Assembly (NCBI RefSeq): GCF_900112005.1
Contig: NZ_FOKK01000008.1
Span: 104,523-168,522 of the forward strand
From: Algoriphagus aquimarinus
GTDB lineage: Bacteria; Bacteroidota; Bacteroidia; Cytophagales; Cyclobacteriaceae
Direction of reading: 5' to 3'
Length of the DNA: 64,000 bases
A program made the position numbers and the translations under genes. The notes beneath the pieces are model-generated. The model did not search any database. It saw nothing but the letters and a program-made list of their open reading frames with translations, and was not told the DNA's origin. This document shows, in pieces, positions 53,418 to 62,769 of this stretch. The first letter of the stretch is position 1, and every line of letters starts with the position of its first letter.

Positions 53418-54050
53418 ATGCGTAAAATGGATGTTGTGTGTTTACACGCTGAGTTTTTTAAAGACAATGGTTTTGTCTTAAATCAATCTCAGCTATTATT
53501 TGAAAAGGTTTTCCCTCATGGGAAGCAGGTTATCTTCGTGCATTTTGTAGAAGGCACCACAGAAAGCTATCTAGAATATCATTTGGGCATACGTATCAAT
53601 GCCGTTGAGGATTTAATCAATAAGTACATTCCTACGCTTAATAACTACACTGACCAATCGCTTACACTAGTCCAGACTCCGGACAAATTGGGGGATTCTT
53701 ACGCTAAAAAAACGATTCTTACGGATGAAGTTGAATTGTCTGACGTGATTATATCTTACGAAAACTTCTTTTTGGATACAGGGTTCAACTGGTTGGATCA
53801 AATGATCGATCCAATAGTGCTCGAGCAGGAATTCCTGCATCACAAAAAGAACCCATTTGAAGCTTGTAATTTGGTGGAATCAGCTTTTCGCTCTACTGCA
53901 CTCAGTAGATTGTATAATCCAAAAGACTATCCAATCCTTCGTCAGTCATTTTTGGAGAGAATAAATTGCGATGAAATGACTCCGTTCACCATAGCTTCAT
54001 TTCTTCAATTTCTCAATTACTTAGATAAACCAGTTTTAGTGGAGGCTTAA
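53418..54050 (+). CDS. Cytoplasmic protein of unknown function
   Basis: A 210-residue protein, no signal or membrane segment. I do not recognise it. Features: KVFPHGKQVIFVHFVEGTTESYLEYHLGIRIN near the start suggests a mixed alpha/beta fold; the C-terminal half is helical (NPFEACNLVESAFRSTALSRLYN). It follows the HEAT-like gene by 52 bp and its last 4 bases overlap the end of hrpB on the other strand. Confidence 0.7.
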   Translation: MRKMDVVCLHAEFFKDNGFVLNQSQLLFEKVFPHGKQVIFVHFVEGTTESYLEYHLGIRINAVEDLINKYIPTLNNYTDQSLTLVQTPDKLGDSYAKKTILTDEVELSDVIISYENFFLDTGFNWLDQMIDPIVLEQEFLHHKKNPFEACNLVESAFRSTALSRLYNPKDYPILRQSFLERINCDEMTPFTIASFLQFLNYLDKPVLVEA

Positions 54051-56533
54051 TACTTTCTCTTCACTCCCCGTATGGCCTGAGCTTCCACTGGATTCTCGGG
54101 CCATTCGTGTTTTGGATAGCGTCGTTTCAGTTCCTTTTTCACCTCGAAGTATCCATTTTGCCAAAAGCTTTTCAGATCCTGCGTAAGTTGAACTGGTTTA
54201 TAACCCGGAGACAGCATCTCAATCAGTACGTTGACTTTTCCATTATTGACTTTGGGTGTTTCAAGCAATCCAAACAATTCCTGAAGTCTGACTGAAAGAA
54301 GTGGAATGTCCTCTTTTCTATATTCCAGCTTGATTTTGCTTCCAGAAGGTACTTCTACCGTTGCAGGGGCCAATAGGTCAAGTTTCTTTTGAAGTTCAAA
54401 GTCTAGGCTGTTAAAAAGTATTTGAGCAAGATCGAGTTTCTTGAAATCATCGTTTTTGGTAATGTTTTGCAGATACGGCTCAATCCAAGTTTCTGGCTTT
54501 TCGCAAAGATTTGCTACGGACCAATCTGGCCAGTTTTGATCTGGATACCAACTTTTCATGCTTTGGACACGCAAAATCAATTGCTCCACTTGTTCAGTGA
54601 AATCCAACAAATATTCACCATCCTCACGAATAGCTTGCAGAATCGCCTCAGTTACATCACCTGAGGCATACTTTGTCAAAGGCCGAGTTCCCAGAATAAT
54701 CGATCCAATTCTAATCTCGGAATGCGCCTGAAGTCCACCTTTCTTTCTATCCCATTTTAATACTTCCTTGGTCTTCAGCATAGGAGCCAAATCTTTGGGA
54801 TTGATGGGGGCCGCCATCCAGATTTTACCCATTCCTTCTCGGGCATCTACATGTGCAACTGCAAGCCAAGATTCGTGCGCCAGATCATCCTTGTGACCAA
54901 TCTGAGCAATTTTCCCGTTTGCCAATTGAAACTGGGCATTGTTCCCAGGTCGAGCCGCTGCGATCCGCTCTGGATAGGCATAGGCTAGGAGCAAGCCTGT
55001 CTGCCAAGGATCAACTGGCCCGCTTTCTGGCTGAATAGCAAACATGCGACGATACGAAGCCGCCATCTTTTCTATCTTTTTGATGCCAGCTATGCTCACA
55101 TCATGCTTTCTATATCTGCGAAGGGCTTCTATTCTTAAATTCAAATCAACTCCGGCATCAGGACCTAGCGGATCACGCTCGTCCAAGATCGCGGCTATAT
55201 CTGTAGCCAAACCCAGCTGATCTATTTCAGACGCATTGATCAGCATGTGAGCGATTCGTGGATGCGTAGGCAACTTGTGAACTTCCTTACCATGCGGAGT
55301 AAGATTACCATCTACTATAGCTTCTATGGATTCCAGTGTCTTTTCTGCTAATGCCAAAGTACCTGCAGGAGGAGGAGTAAGCCAAGTCATAGAGCGAATG
55401 TCCTGCTTGCCCCAAGCTTTCATATCCAGAACTAACCCGGTCAAGTCGGCTTCCATCAATTCTGGAGTACGGTATTCATTCAACTGATTTTGAATGGCTT
55501 TAGTCCAAAGTCTATAACTATGACCCGCAGTCAATCTACCTGCACGACCAGATCTTTGGTCTGCGGAATCTATGCTGATTCTGTGTAATACTAAGCGTGA
55601 TAAGCCGGACCTTGGGTCAAATCTGGATGATTTGGCGAAACCCGAATCTACCACCACTTTTACTCCTTCTATTGTCAAGGAAGTCTCCGCAATGTCTGTG
55701 GAAAGCACAATCTTCCGCTTTCCCGAAGGATGAGGCATAATGGCTCTGTTCTGATCTGCTGGGGATAGCTGACCATACAATGGAAGTACGAGATCATCAG
55801 GGAGTACTTTTCTAAGAATTTCCTGTGCCTTTCGGATCTCTCCTTGCCCAGGAAGGAAAACCAAAAAATCCCCCTCATGAACTTTGGTCAATGGAATAAT
55901 CTGCCTCGCTGCATCTTCCCCAATCGAATATTCATCCACGGCATTCATGTAATTCACTTCCACAGGATACTGCCGACCCTTGCTCTCGATCACGGTGGAT
56001 TTCAGCATGCCAGAAAGCTGCTTCGCATCTATCGTCGCAGACATCAGCAAGACACGAAGATCAGGTCTCAATACTTGCTGCACTTCGCGAATAAGTGCCA
56101 GCGCAACTTCAGAATGAAGATTTCGCTCGTGAAATTCATCGAAAATCACCAAGCCTACATCTTCCAGCGCGTTGTCCGTATGAAGCATGCGCGTCAAAAT
56201 CCCCTCAGTGATTACTTCCAGTCTGGTATTGGCAGAGATTGCAGATTCAAAGCGAATTCTATAGCCGATCAGATCTCCCAACTTGGTATCCGTCATAGAC
56301 GCCATGCGTTGAGCGATGGTCTTGGTAGCCAATCTGCGAGGCTCCAGCATAATGATCTTCTTCCCAGCCAGCCAAGGCTCATCCAGCAAAGTCAAGGGCA
56401 GGAGTGTACTTTTTCCCGCACCTGGAGGCGCCTGGATTATCAATGAATTAGCGGTGGAAAGCTGTGATTTAACTTGAGGAATAATCTCCGCTACGGGAAG
56501 ATCAAAGGATAATGGATCGAAATCTTGGAGCAT
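54047..56533 (-). CDS. hrpB: ATP-dependent helicase HrpB
   Basis: An 828-residue DEAH-box helicase of the HrpB type. I use the ATG at 56533 (MLQDFDPLSFDLPVAEIIP); the frame extends only three codons further to a TTG. Motif I is APPGAGKST, motif II DEFHERN (DEFH variant), motif III SATID, and motif VI reads DQRSGRAGR. HA2 and HrpB-specific C-terminal regions follow (PLGPDAGVDLN, AYPERIAAARPG). HrpB is an RNA/DNA helicase of unclear cellular function. Length fits the family. Confidence 0.96.
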   Translation of the reverse strand: MLQDFDPLSFDLPVAEIIPQVKSQLSTANSLIIQAPPGAGKSTLLPLTLLDEPWLAGKKIIMLEPRRLATKTIAQRMASMTDTKLGDLIGYRIRFESAISANTRLEVITEGILTRMLHTDNALEDVGLVIFDEFHERNLHSEVALALIREVQQVLRPDLRVLLMSATIDAKQLSGMLKSTVIESKGRQYPVEVNYMNAVDEYSIGEDAARQIIPLTKVHEGDFLVFLPGQGEIRKAQEILRKVLPDDLVLPLYGQLSPADQNRAIMPHPSGKRKIVLSTDIAETSLTIEGVKVVVDSGFAKSSRFDPRSGLSRLVLHRISIDSADQRSGRAGRLTAGHSYRLWTKAIQNQLNEYRTPELMEADLTGLVLDMKAWGKQDIRSMTWLTPPPAGTLALAEKTLESIEAIVDGNLTPHGKEVHKLPTHPRIAHMLINASEIDQLGLATDIAAILDERDPLGPDAGVDLNLRIEALRRYRKHDVSIAGIKKIEKMAASYRRMFAIQPESGPVDPWQTGLLLAYAYPERIAAARPGNNAQFQLANGKIAQIGHKDDLAHESWLAVAHVDAREGMGKIWMAAPINPKDLAPMLKTKEVLKWDRKKGGLQAHSEIRIGSIILGTRPLTKYASGDVTEAILQAIREDGEYLLDFTEQVEQLILRVQSMKSWYPDQNWPDWSVANLCEKPETWIEPYLQNITKNDDFKKLDLAQILFNSLDFELQKKLDLLAPATVEVPSGSKIKLEYRKEDIPLLSVRLQELFGLLETPKVNNGKVNVLIEMLSPGYKPVQLTQDLKSFWQNGYFEVKKELKRRYPKHEWPENPVEAQAIRGVKRKY

Positions 56534-56856
56534 GCGGGGCAAAAATAAGATTTCTTAGGTAGAAAGGGAAAGGTGAGGGGATTTCGTGACGATGAATGGT
56601 GAAGTACGAATTTTAAGCAGTCTTTACATGATTTACGAATTACGACCTATGATTTGCGAGGTCAATTGGAAAGTGAGAATTTCCTAAGATCTTGGTCAAC
56701 TGTCCACGATTTTCTAATAATTAGTAGCACGTTTTCAGTATTGAATTATTTACCTCAAGAGTTCATGTAGAAATAACGGATTTGCTTAAAGAACTCTAAT
56801 GTCAAAATATATTTTTCAGTATTTTAGAGGTAAATATTCTTTAAGTGAATTGATAA
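56534..56856. other. Intergenic region without a recognisable gene
   Basis: 323 bp, AT-rich. It includes a small low-complexity stretch of TACGAATT-type repeats (about 56607-56672), seen widely in such genomes. No RNA gene or terminator was recognised. Confidence 0.5.
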
Positions 56857-57483
56857 ATGACAAAACCCAATTTTTTTAACGTTCTGATACTTTTTCTGTC
56901 AGTCTATATTCTAGGAGCATTATTGATAGGTGTTATCGTAGACCTACCACCAGAAACACAGAAATTGCTCCAAATCTTTGATTTTGCGATATGCATCGTG
57001 TTTTTCTTAGACTTCTGTGTTCAATTTTATCATGCTGAAAGTAAATTGAAATTCATGCGCTGGGGATGGGTAGATTTAGTTGCTTCAATTCCAATGATAG
57101 ATATATTTCGAATAGGGAGACTTTTACGTTTTGTGAGGATTCTACGAGTAGTAAAAGCATTTAAATCACTCAAGGATTTTCTAGACTCATACTTTGAAAA
57201 TAAGGCTCAGGGCACATTGAATTCCGCAATTATAGTAGCTGTTTTGATGATCATTTTTTGCTCTATTACTATTCTTCAGGTTGAACGGCTTCCAGAAAGT
57301 AATATTACCACCGCCGGCGATGCACTATGGTGGGCATTTGTGACTATTACCACCGTAGGATACGGAGATCATTATCCCATAACATTGGAAGGGAGGCTCA
57401 TTGCTGCAGTGCTTATGACTACAGGTGTAGGATTATTTGGAACATTTACAGCTTTTGTAGCAAGTTGGTTTGTCAAAGGATGA
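56857..57483 (+). CDS. Voltage-gated potassium channel, six-helix type
   Basis: A 208-residue membrane protein. S1-S3 are the hydrophobic segments before residue 85, S4 carries regularly spaced arginines (RIGRLLRFVRILRVVKAFK), and the pore reads ALWWAFVTITTVGYGDHYPIT with the selectivity filter TVGYGD. It is short, with no cytoplasmic RCK or cyclic-nucleotide domain. Expected to pass potassium across the inner membrane in response to voltage. Confidence 0.94.
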   Translation: MTKPNFFNVLILFLSVYILGALLIGVIVDLPPETQKLLQIFDFAICIVFFLDFCVQFYHAESKLKFMRWGWVDLVASIPMIDIFRIGRLLRFVRILRVVKAFKSLKDFLDSYFENKAQGTLNSAIIVAVLMIIFCSITILQVERLPESNITTAGDALWWAFVTITTVGYGDHYPITLEGRLIAAVLMTTGVGLFGTFTAFVASWFVKG

Positions 57484-57788
57484 AAAATGTCAACATATGT
57501 GAATAAGAGATAATGTTTTTTCTCTGATTGAAGTCTTGTTAACTGAGAATCATGCTAACATTCAAGCTTCTACAAACAATTTTTCATTGTCACAGCTATT
57601 ATTAGATCTAGGTATTTGAAACCAACATGCAAATAGGACAAGGTTTGAATAGGCGGAAAAGCTTGGTGCTTGAATTTGGATGTAGCGAAATAGAACGTTT
57701 ATATAGATTATAGTGGGATTAGGGCTCAATTCGCCTAATTTTGAGTTGAATGATTGATGATTTTTAACCTATAAAATTATTTTACCAA
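57484..57788. other. Intergenic region before the glycan-type locus
   Basis: 305 bp, strongly AT-rich, no reading frame of note and no clear hairpin. It probably contains the promoter of the FAD oxidoreductase gene. Confidence 0.5.
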
Positions 57789-59018
57789 TTGAAAAATAAG
57801 AGAATTGCAATCCTTGGTGCTGGAGGATTAGGTGTTTGCACGGCTTTGGAGCTAGCAAATCGTGGCTATACAGTTGATGTCTATGAAGAGAATAGTGCTC
57901 CTGTAAAAAAAGCAAGTTATGTCCAAGAGGGAAAGATTCACCTAGGTCTGATTTATGCGATGGATCGAGATTTTCATACTGCTAAAGAGATGATTAATGG
58001 CGCATTACACTTCATTTCCTATCTGAAGCGATGGGTTGAAATCAATCCTGAAGATATTATATCTACGCCTTTTTACTATGGTGTTCATACCGGTTCACTG
58101 ATGAGCCCTGAAGAAGTATCAGTACATTATCAGCGTTGTAGTGATTATTTTGCTGAGGCTAGAAAGCATTTCAAAAAAGACTACCTCGATTTATTTGAAT
58201 CCTTAGAAGTATCAAGGTTGGCTAACTCCCAAATTGGAGAAATTGCGAATCCAGAGTATATGTCTGCAGTTTTTCAGACTACCGAATACGCGGTAGAGCC
58301 AAGAATTATTTCTAAAAAGCTCACAGAAGCGATTGTTTCGCACCCAAATGTTAATCTATTTCTCAATACCAAAGTCACGGCAGTTTCTGACCAGGGAAAT
58401 AGCCTAAAAGTTCATTTTATTCGTGACTCCAAGGAGGATTCGGAGAGCTATTCGGAGGTGATCAATGCTACCTGGAACGGTTTGCTTGCTATAGACAAAA
58501 CCATGGGTATCGAACCTCCTCAGAAATGGTCACATCGTTACAAGTTTGGTAATAAAATCTTCATCCCATTAAAACCTGATGATTTACCATCTCTTACCAT
58601 AGTACAAGGTCCTTTTGGGGACACTGTCAATTTCAAAGATAGAGGTCTTTTTATGTCTTGGTATCCAGTTGGGAGAACAGGCTGGTCTGAAGATTACCGG
58701 GCTCCTGAGTGGGATTCTCAGTATTCTGAAGAGGAGCGAATGGAGGTATTCGAAAAAAGCCTGGAAAAAATTGCACTTAGGATTCCGAAGTTGAATAACC
58801 TTAAATTCGAAACTAAAGACATCAGTCCTGTGGGTGGAGTGATTTACGCCCATGGCAATAAAGATGTAGATTCAACAGAAAGTAAGTTACATACCCGGTC
58901 TGAAGTAGGCATGCGGTCCTTTGGTAAATACCACACAGTCAATACTGGTAAGTACACCATAATTCCTTTGCTTGCTGTTACAATTGCTAACCAGATTACT
59001 GGAAAAACCCTAAACTAA
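57789..59018 (+). CDS. FAD-dependent oxidoreductase (DAO-type)
   Basis: A 409-residue flavoprotein. The N-terminal dinucleotide-binding motif RIAILGAGGLGVCTALELANRG is followed by VDVYEENSAP; the arrangement resembles D-amino-acid-oxidase/glycine-oxidase-like enzymes. VINATWNGLLAID and TVNTGKYTIIPLLAV are further typical elements. The start is the TTG at 57789; there is no nearer ATG. Stop and next start are 6 bp apart, so it forms a pair with the glycosyltransferase. Substrate unknown; in this setting a sugar-linked amine or hydroxy acid is conceivable. Confidence 0.82.
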   Translation: MKNKRIAILGAGGLGVCTALELANRGYTVDVYEENSAPVKKASYVQEGKIHLGLIYAMDRDFHTAKEMINGALHFISYLKRWVEINPEDIISTPFYYGVHTGSLMSPEEVSVHYQRCSDYFAEARKHFKKDYLDLFESLEVSRLANSQIGEIANPEYMSAVFQTTEYAVEPRIISKKLTEAIVSHPNVNLFLNTKVTAVSDQGNSLKVHFIRDSKEDSESYSEVINATWNGLLAIDKTMGIEPPQKWSHRYKFGNKIFIPLKPDDLPSLTIVQGPFGDTVNFKDRGLFMSWYPVGRTGWSEDYRAPEWDSQYSEEERMEVFEKSLEKIALRIPKLNNLKFETKDISPVGGVIYAHGNKDVDSTESKLHTRSEVGMRSFGKYHTVNTGKYTIIPLLAVTIANQITGKTLN

Positions 59019-59024
59019 ATCTTC

Positions 59025-59987
59025 TTGAAAAGTCCGCTGATTTCCATCATAGTTGCTACCTATAATTCCAGTCATGTGCTTCGCTATGCGATGCAAAGTG
59101 TGCTTGATTCAGATTATCAAAATTGGGAAATGATTGTGATTGGAGATTGCTGTACTGACGATACAGAGGAGATGGTTCTGGGCTTTAATGATCCTCGGAT
59201 TTCCTTTTCAAATTTGGAACAAAATAGTGGTCAACAAGCAAAGCCAACCAATGTAGCACTCGGAAAAGTAAAAGGGGAATACATTGCTTTTCTGAATCAG
59301 GATGACCTTTACTTTAAAGACCATCTAAGTAAGTGTGTGGTGGAAATCATGCAATCCCAAGCAGAGTTTATGATTGTTCCTGGGATCAAGATTTCTCCTT
59401 CGACTCCCCAAGACCTAGAAAACAATTCCTTTGCAGCCGAAATGTATGCGGTACATCCTCGGGGGAAATTTTCACCTCACATTTTTAGTATTGCCTCTAC
59501 TTGGTTTGTGCATCATTCTGTTCCTGAAAAAATTGGAGATTGGAAAATGGAGAAGGAATTGTTTGTCACTCCATCGCAAGAATGGCTTTTCCGTGCACAT
59601 ACAAAAGATATTGCTTTCCATTTTCCGCAGCGAGCAGGAGTTATCATTATTCATAGTGCAGAACGCAAAGGGTTTTATACGGAGAATAACAGCTTTGAGC
59701 ATGACTATTTCTTCTCTAGAATAAATGATCTGGCATTTAAACTAAGCTTATTAGAAAAAGCAGCGGTGAAAAGTTCAAGTGACTACAATCATCAAGTTTT
59801 CAAGAATCGTAATAATCCCATCCGAAGAATGATAGCTTCGCCTTTTCATCGGATTTTGAAAAGCTTTGGTATTCACCCCACTACTTTTCGACTTTATTTG
59901 AAATGGAAAAAAAGAGGGAAATACATAGGACACTTAAAAGGTATTGCTGAGCAGCCTAAAGAGAAAGAAGTAAACGAAAAGACTTAA
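59025..59987 (+). CDS. Glycosyltransferase family 2
   Basis: A 320-residue GT-A enzyme: ISIIVATYNSSHVLRYAMQSVLDSDY at the N-terminus, DCCTDDT for the nucleotide site, and YIAFLNQDDLYFKDHLSKC containing the metal-binding QDD (DXD equivalent). The C-terminal 100 residues are basic and may touch the membrane. The start is TTG. It would add a sugar to a polysaccharide or lipid carrier. It converges on another GT2 gene 11 bp away. Confidence 0.9.
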   Translation: MKSPLISIIVATYNSSHVLRYAMQSVLDSDYQNWEMIVIGDCCTDDTEEMVLGFNDPRISFSNLEQNSGQQAKPTNVALGKVKGEYIAFLNQDDLYFKDHLSKCVVEIMQSQAEFMIVPGIKISPSTPQDLENNSFAAEMYAVHPRGKFSPHIFSIASTWFVHHSVPEKIGDWKMEKELFVTPSQEWLFRAHTKDIAFHFPQRAGVIIIHSAERKGFYTENNSFEHDYFFSRINDLAFKLSLLEKAAVKSSSDYNHQVFKNRNNPIRRMIASPFHRILKSFGIHPTTFRLYLKWKKRGKYIGHLKGIAEQPKEKEVNEKT

Positions 59988-59998
59988 TATAGATTTCT

Positions 59999-60844
59999 CT
60001 AAATTCTTATAATTGTTTTCAAATACTTTTTAATAAAATAGCCTGATCCACTGGTAAGGAAAGTATATAAACTAGTATGTATATAACGAAAAAAGTAAAA
60101 ATGAATCATAGCAAAATCGCGTGCTGTTTCAGTTTTTCTCTTTGATCTAAACATCCCAGAAGTATTGTATCTGTAAAACGAAGAAGTAAAAGACTGCCCA
60201 GCTATTTTCCCTTTAATTTTAAAGTAAGCAAATAGCACCATATCCATAGCGAAGGCTTTGTAAATAATGGGATTAGAAAATAACGATTGAAGGTCATTCC
60301 TAAACATCCAAGTAGAAACATGTCCTAGATAATGAATGGTTTTTAGTTGCTCAGGCTCGAAAATTTTGTCTTGTACTGGCTCAACAACGGCTTTCAGGTC
60401 TTTCTTTTGATGTATATAGCTAGAGTAAACTAGACTTATCTCAGGGTTTTCGTTCAGAAATTGATACTGCTTTTGAAGTTTCTGATCATTTGACCAATAG
60501 TCGTCCCCATCACATAGACAAATGTATTTTCCTCTTGCCGCTTTCAAGTTTTCAAGGAAATTAAATCGACCAGTTTTCTTTCCACGAATGGAAATCTTGT
60601 TTTTTGGATCTCTTTTGAATAGTCGGATTTTATCAGGGTGGTTCTTCGCATATAAATCACAGATTTCTCCAGTACGATCCGAACTGCCATCCTCACCAAC
60701 TATAATTTCGAAATCGAAATCTGTTTTTTGACTCAACAGACTATCCAGACACTGAGCAATAAATTTTTCATGCTGATATGTCTGCACACAGATTGATACC
60801 ACGGGAGTAGAAGATTTTTGCCTTGCTGAATCGTTAGTAATCAT
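59999..60844 (-). CDS. Glycosyltransferase family 2
   Basis: A 281-residue GT-A enzyme from the ATG at 60844, whose ATGA overlaps the stop of the upstream acetyltransferase gene. VVSICVQTYQHEKFIAQCLDSLLSQ, EDGSSDRTGEICD and ARGKYICLCDGDDYWS (DGDD, metal site) are typical of GT2 enzymes for surface polysaccharides. The end (YFFRYIHTSLYTFLTSG) is basic and aromatic, possibly membrane-associated. Last gene of the BKACE-acetyltransferase-GT operon. Confidence 0.9.
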   Translation of the reverse strand: MITNDSARQKSSTPVVSICVQTYQHEKFIAQCLDSLLSQKTDFDFEIIVGEDGSSDRTGEICDLYAKNHPDKIRLFKRDPKNKISIRGKKTGRFNFLENLKAARGKYICLCDGDDYWSNDQKLQKQYQFLNENPEISLVYSSYIHQKKDLKAVVEPVQDKIFEPEQLKTIHYLGHVSTWMFRNDLQSLFSNPIIYKAFAMDMVLFAYFKIKGKIAGQSFTSSFYRYNTSGMFRSKRKTETARDFAMIHFYFFRYIHTSLYTFLTSGSGYFIKKYLKTIIRI

Positions 60845-61488
60845 TTTTGACGAACAACTTTGCAGGGATTTCCGAATGCGATACAATTAGCTGGAATGTC
60901 TTTGGTCACCACACTTCCAACTCCAATAGTAGTATTTGCACCTATGCTGATGTTGTCTTTTAAAACTGCACCAGAACCAATTAAACAACCTTCTCCGATG
61001 TTGATCATTCCAGAAAGTATTACTCCGGGATTAATATCGGTAAATCTTCCAATTGTATTGTGATGACCAATTCTACAACCACGCTTTAGGGAAACTCCAA
61101 AATCAATCTGACTCTGGGCGCTGATGATTACTCCAGGCTCAATTAATACAGCATTTGAAATTGAAGCAGAGGGCGCTACGTATGCACTCGGGTGAATTAA
61201 TTGAATGTATCTTGATTCTGAAATTCCGTGAGAATTTAAGAAATCTTCAAAAATCGCCAATTTGTTCTCAGGTCCTGTGGCACCGAAGAATAGCTCATCT
61301 TCCTCAGGAGGGCAAGTTCCAGCTGCTTTAATCTCAATAGGGTAAGTTTTAATAGGCATAAATGGCTCTATACCGAAGTCCTTATTTGGATAAAACGCAA
61401 ACTCCTTTTGCAAATACATTTCGGAAATAAGGTCCAAAAATATAGCTGCACTGTCTTTTGAGATCCCAACAAAGCTTATTCTCTTCAT
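60841..61488 (-). CDS. PglD/NeuD-type sugar O/N-acyltransferase
   Basis: A 215-residue enzyme with an N-terminal Rossmann-like part (RISFVGISKDSAAIFLDLIS) and a left-handed beta-helix made of hexapeptide repeats (PSASISNAVLIEPGVIISAQ, GCLIGSGAVLKDNISIGANT, VGSVVTKDIPANCIAFGNPC). CRIGHHNTIGRFTDI carries the histidine expected at the active site. NeuD/PglD enzymes acetylate sialic acid or UDP-4-amino sugars; here the N-terminal region deviates, and the acyl donor or acceptor may differ. It overlaps both neighbours by 4 bp. Confidence 0.9.
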   Translation of the reverse strand: MKRISFVGISKDSAAIFLDLISEMYLQKEFAFYPNKDFGIEPFMPIKTYPIEIKAAGTCPPEEDELFFGATGPENKLAIFEDFLNSHGISESRYIQLIHPSAYVAPSASISNAVLIEPGVIISAQSQIDFGVSLKRGCRIGHHNTIGRFTDINPGVILSGMINIGEGCLIGSGAVLKDNISIGANTTIGVGSVVTKDIPANCIAFGNPCKVVRQK

Positions 61489-62318
61489 TTTTTACGGTTG
61501 TAAAAGCCTAGCTCTCCTAGCTCCTTTGGTGAAAAGAGTTCTTTGGAATGTATGTTCATTAATTCATGAACACGAAGCAATAATTCATTATTGGTAGCCA
61601 ATTTTCCTCCCTTATGATCAAACCAGATATTGTCTTCCAATCCTACTCTTATTCCATATCCCATGGCAATAGAAGCACCATTAATCGTAAGTTGGTTAGA
61701 TCCTAATCCAGCCAAGCTGATAAAATGATCAGTTGGGATTTCCCGGATAGCTGTTCCCATATGTGAAAAATTAGCTTGCATTCCGGCAATATTTCCAAAT
61801 AGAAGATTCCAATAAAATGGTCCTTCAATCAATTTCTTTTTGATCAGGTACATGCCGTAATTAATCATTCCCATGTCGAAGCATTCTAATTCAGGAACAA
61901 CTCCAAAGTCTCTCATCTTACTAGCCAAACCTAGAATGGTATCGGGTGCATTGGTAGAGGCTTGACGTTGAAAATTCAGAGACGAAAGAGTCAGAGAACA
62001 CATATCAGGTTGAAGTTCAATCACCTCAGCTCGTTTTTCCAATTCAGGTACGTTTCGTCCTGAGCTGCTACCGCAAATGATCAAGTCAGGACAATGCTTT
62101 CTTACTCCCTCAAAAATTTCTTGATAAACCGACTTTCTATAAGTTGGAACTCCTTCTGTATCACGGGCATGGAGGTGAGCAATCGTGATTCCTATCTCGT
62201 AGGCTTCATGAGTTTGTTCGATAATTTCCGAAGGACTAATAGGAACATGTGGAGTTTCTGATTTGGTAGGAACCATCCCCGTGGGGCAAAAATTAATAAT
62301 TGTTTTACTAGAATTCAT
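61485..62318 (-). CDS. BKACE family enzyme (DUF849, beta-keto acid cleavage)
   Basis: A 277-residue TIM-barrel enzyme from the ATG at 62318 (MNSSKTIINFCPTGMVPTK); a TTG 8 codons upstream is the alternative. HLHARDTEG holds the zinc-binding HxH (His48, His50), ISPSEIIEQTHEAYEIG and ICGSSSGRN are further family segments, and the end GLEDNIWFDHKGGKLATNNE is typical. BKACE enzymes transfer acetyl-CoA onto a beta-keto acid and split it; the first known member acts in lysine fermentation. No such pathway is nearby. First gene of an operon with a sugar acyltransferase and a GT2. Confidence 0.88.
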   Translation of the reverse strand: MNSSKTIINFCPTGMVPTKSETPHVPISPSEIIEQTHEAYEIGITIAHLHARDTEGVPTYRKSVYQEIFEGVRKHCPDLIICGSSSGRNVPELEKRAEVIELQPDMCSLTLSSLNFQRQASTNAPDTILGLASKMRDFGVVPELECFDMGMINYGMYLIKKKLIEGPFYWNLLFGNIAGMQANFSHMGTAIREIPTDHFISLAGLGSNQLTINGASIAMGYGIRVGLEDNIWFDHKGGKLATNNELLLRVHELMNIHSKELFSPKELGELGFYNRKK

Positions 62319-62769
62319 ATCAAATAAGGCTGTAGAAATCAAAAATTATTTTTTTTTCACTAAAAAGATCTAGAGCTAGTTTTATCACTAAAAATCTCAT
62401 TTAGGTCTTCAAAAGGCTAGCAATTTATAAATTATGATATACAAAAGCGCTTTTTTGTACTACAAAATGCTATTTGAAAGTGATTTGGCGAATAATTATA
62501 CTTATGTATGATGTTCGGACAAAGCCAATATTTACACCTTTTTGTGAATCATAGATCATGAATCCCTTTTTCCTAAAAGAGCTATTTTGGGATTAGTTTG
62601 TTTTCCTGATGAAGAGACTTTCTTTTTGATCCTTTTGAGACTGTGCTGCTGATTTTAAGTTGTTTACCAAACAAAAAATGCTAACATTGATTTTGAAATA
62701 TCCCGTAAAAGACAAGAAAAAGAGACCTCAGCCTAGACGCCAAATACTAACTTACTTAAACCATTTTCT
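62319..62769. other. Intergenic region before the M28 peptidase
   Basis: 451 bp, AT-rich, between two divergently transcribed genes. It contains a 12-bp palindrome AAAAGCGCTTTT (62443-62454) and no recognisable gene. It must hold promoters of both flanking genes; none could be assigned with confidence. Confidence 0.5.
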
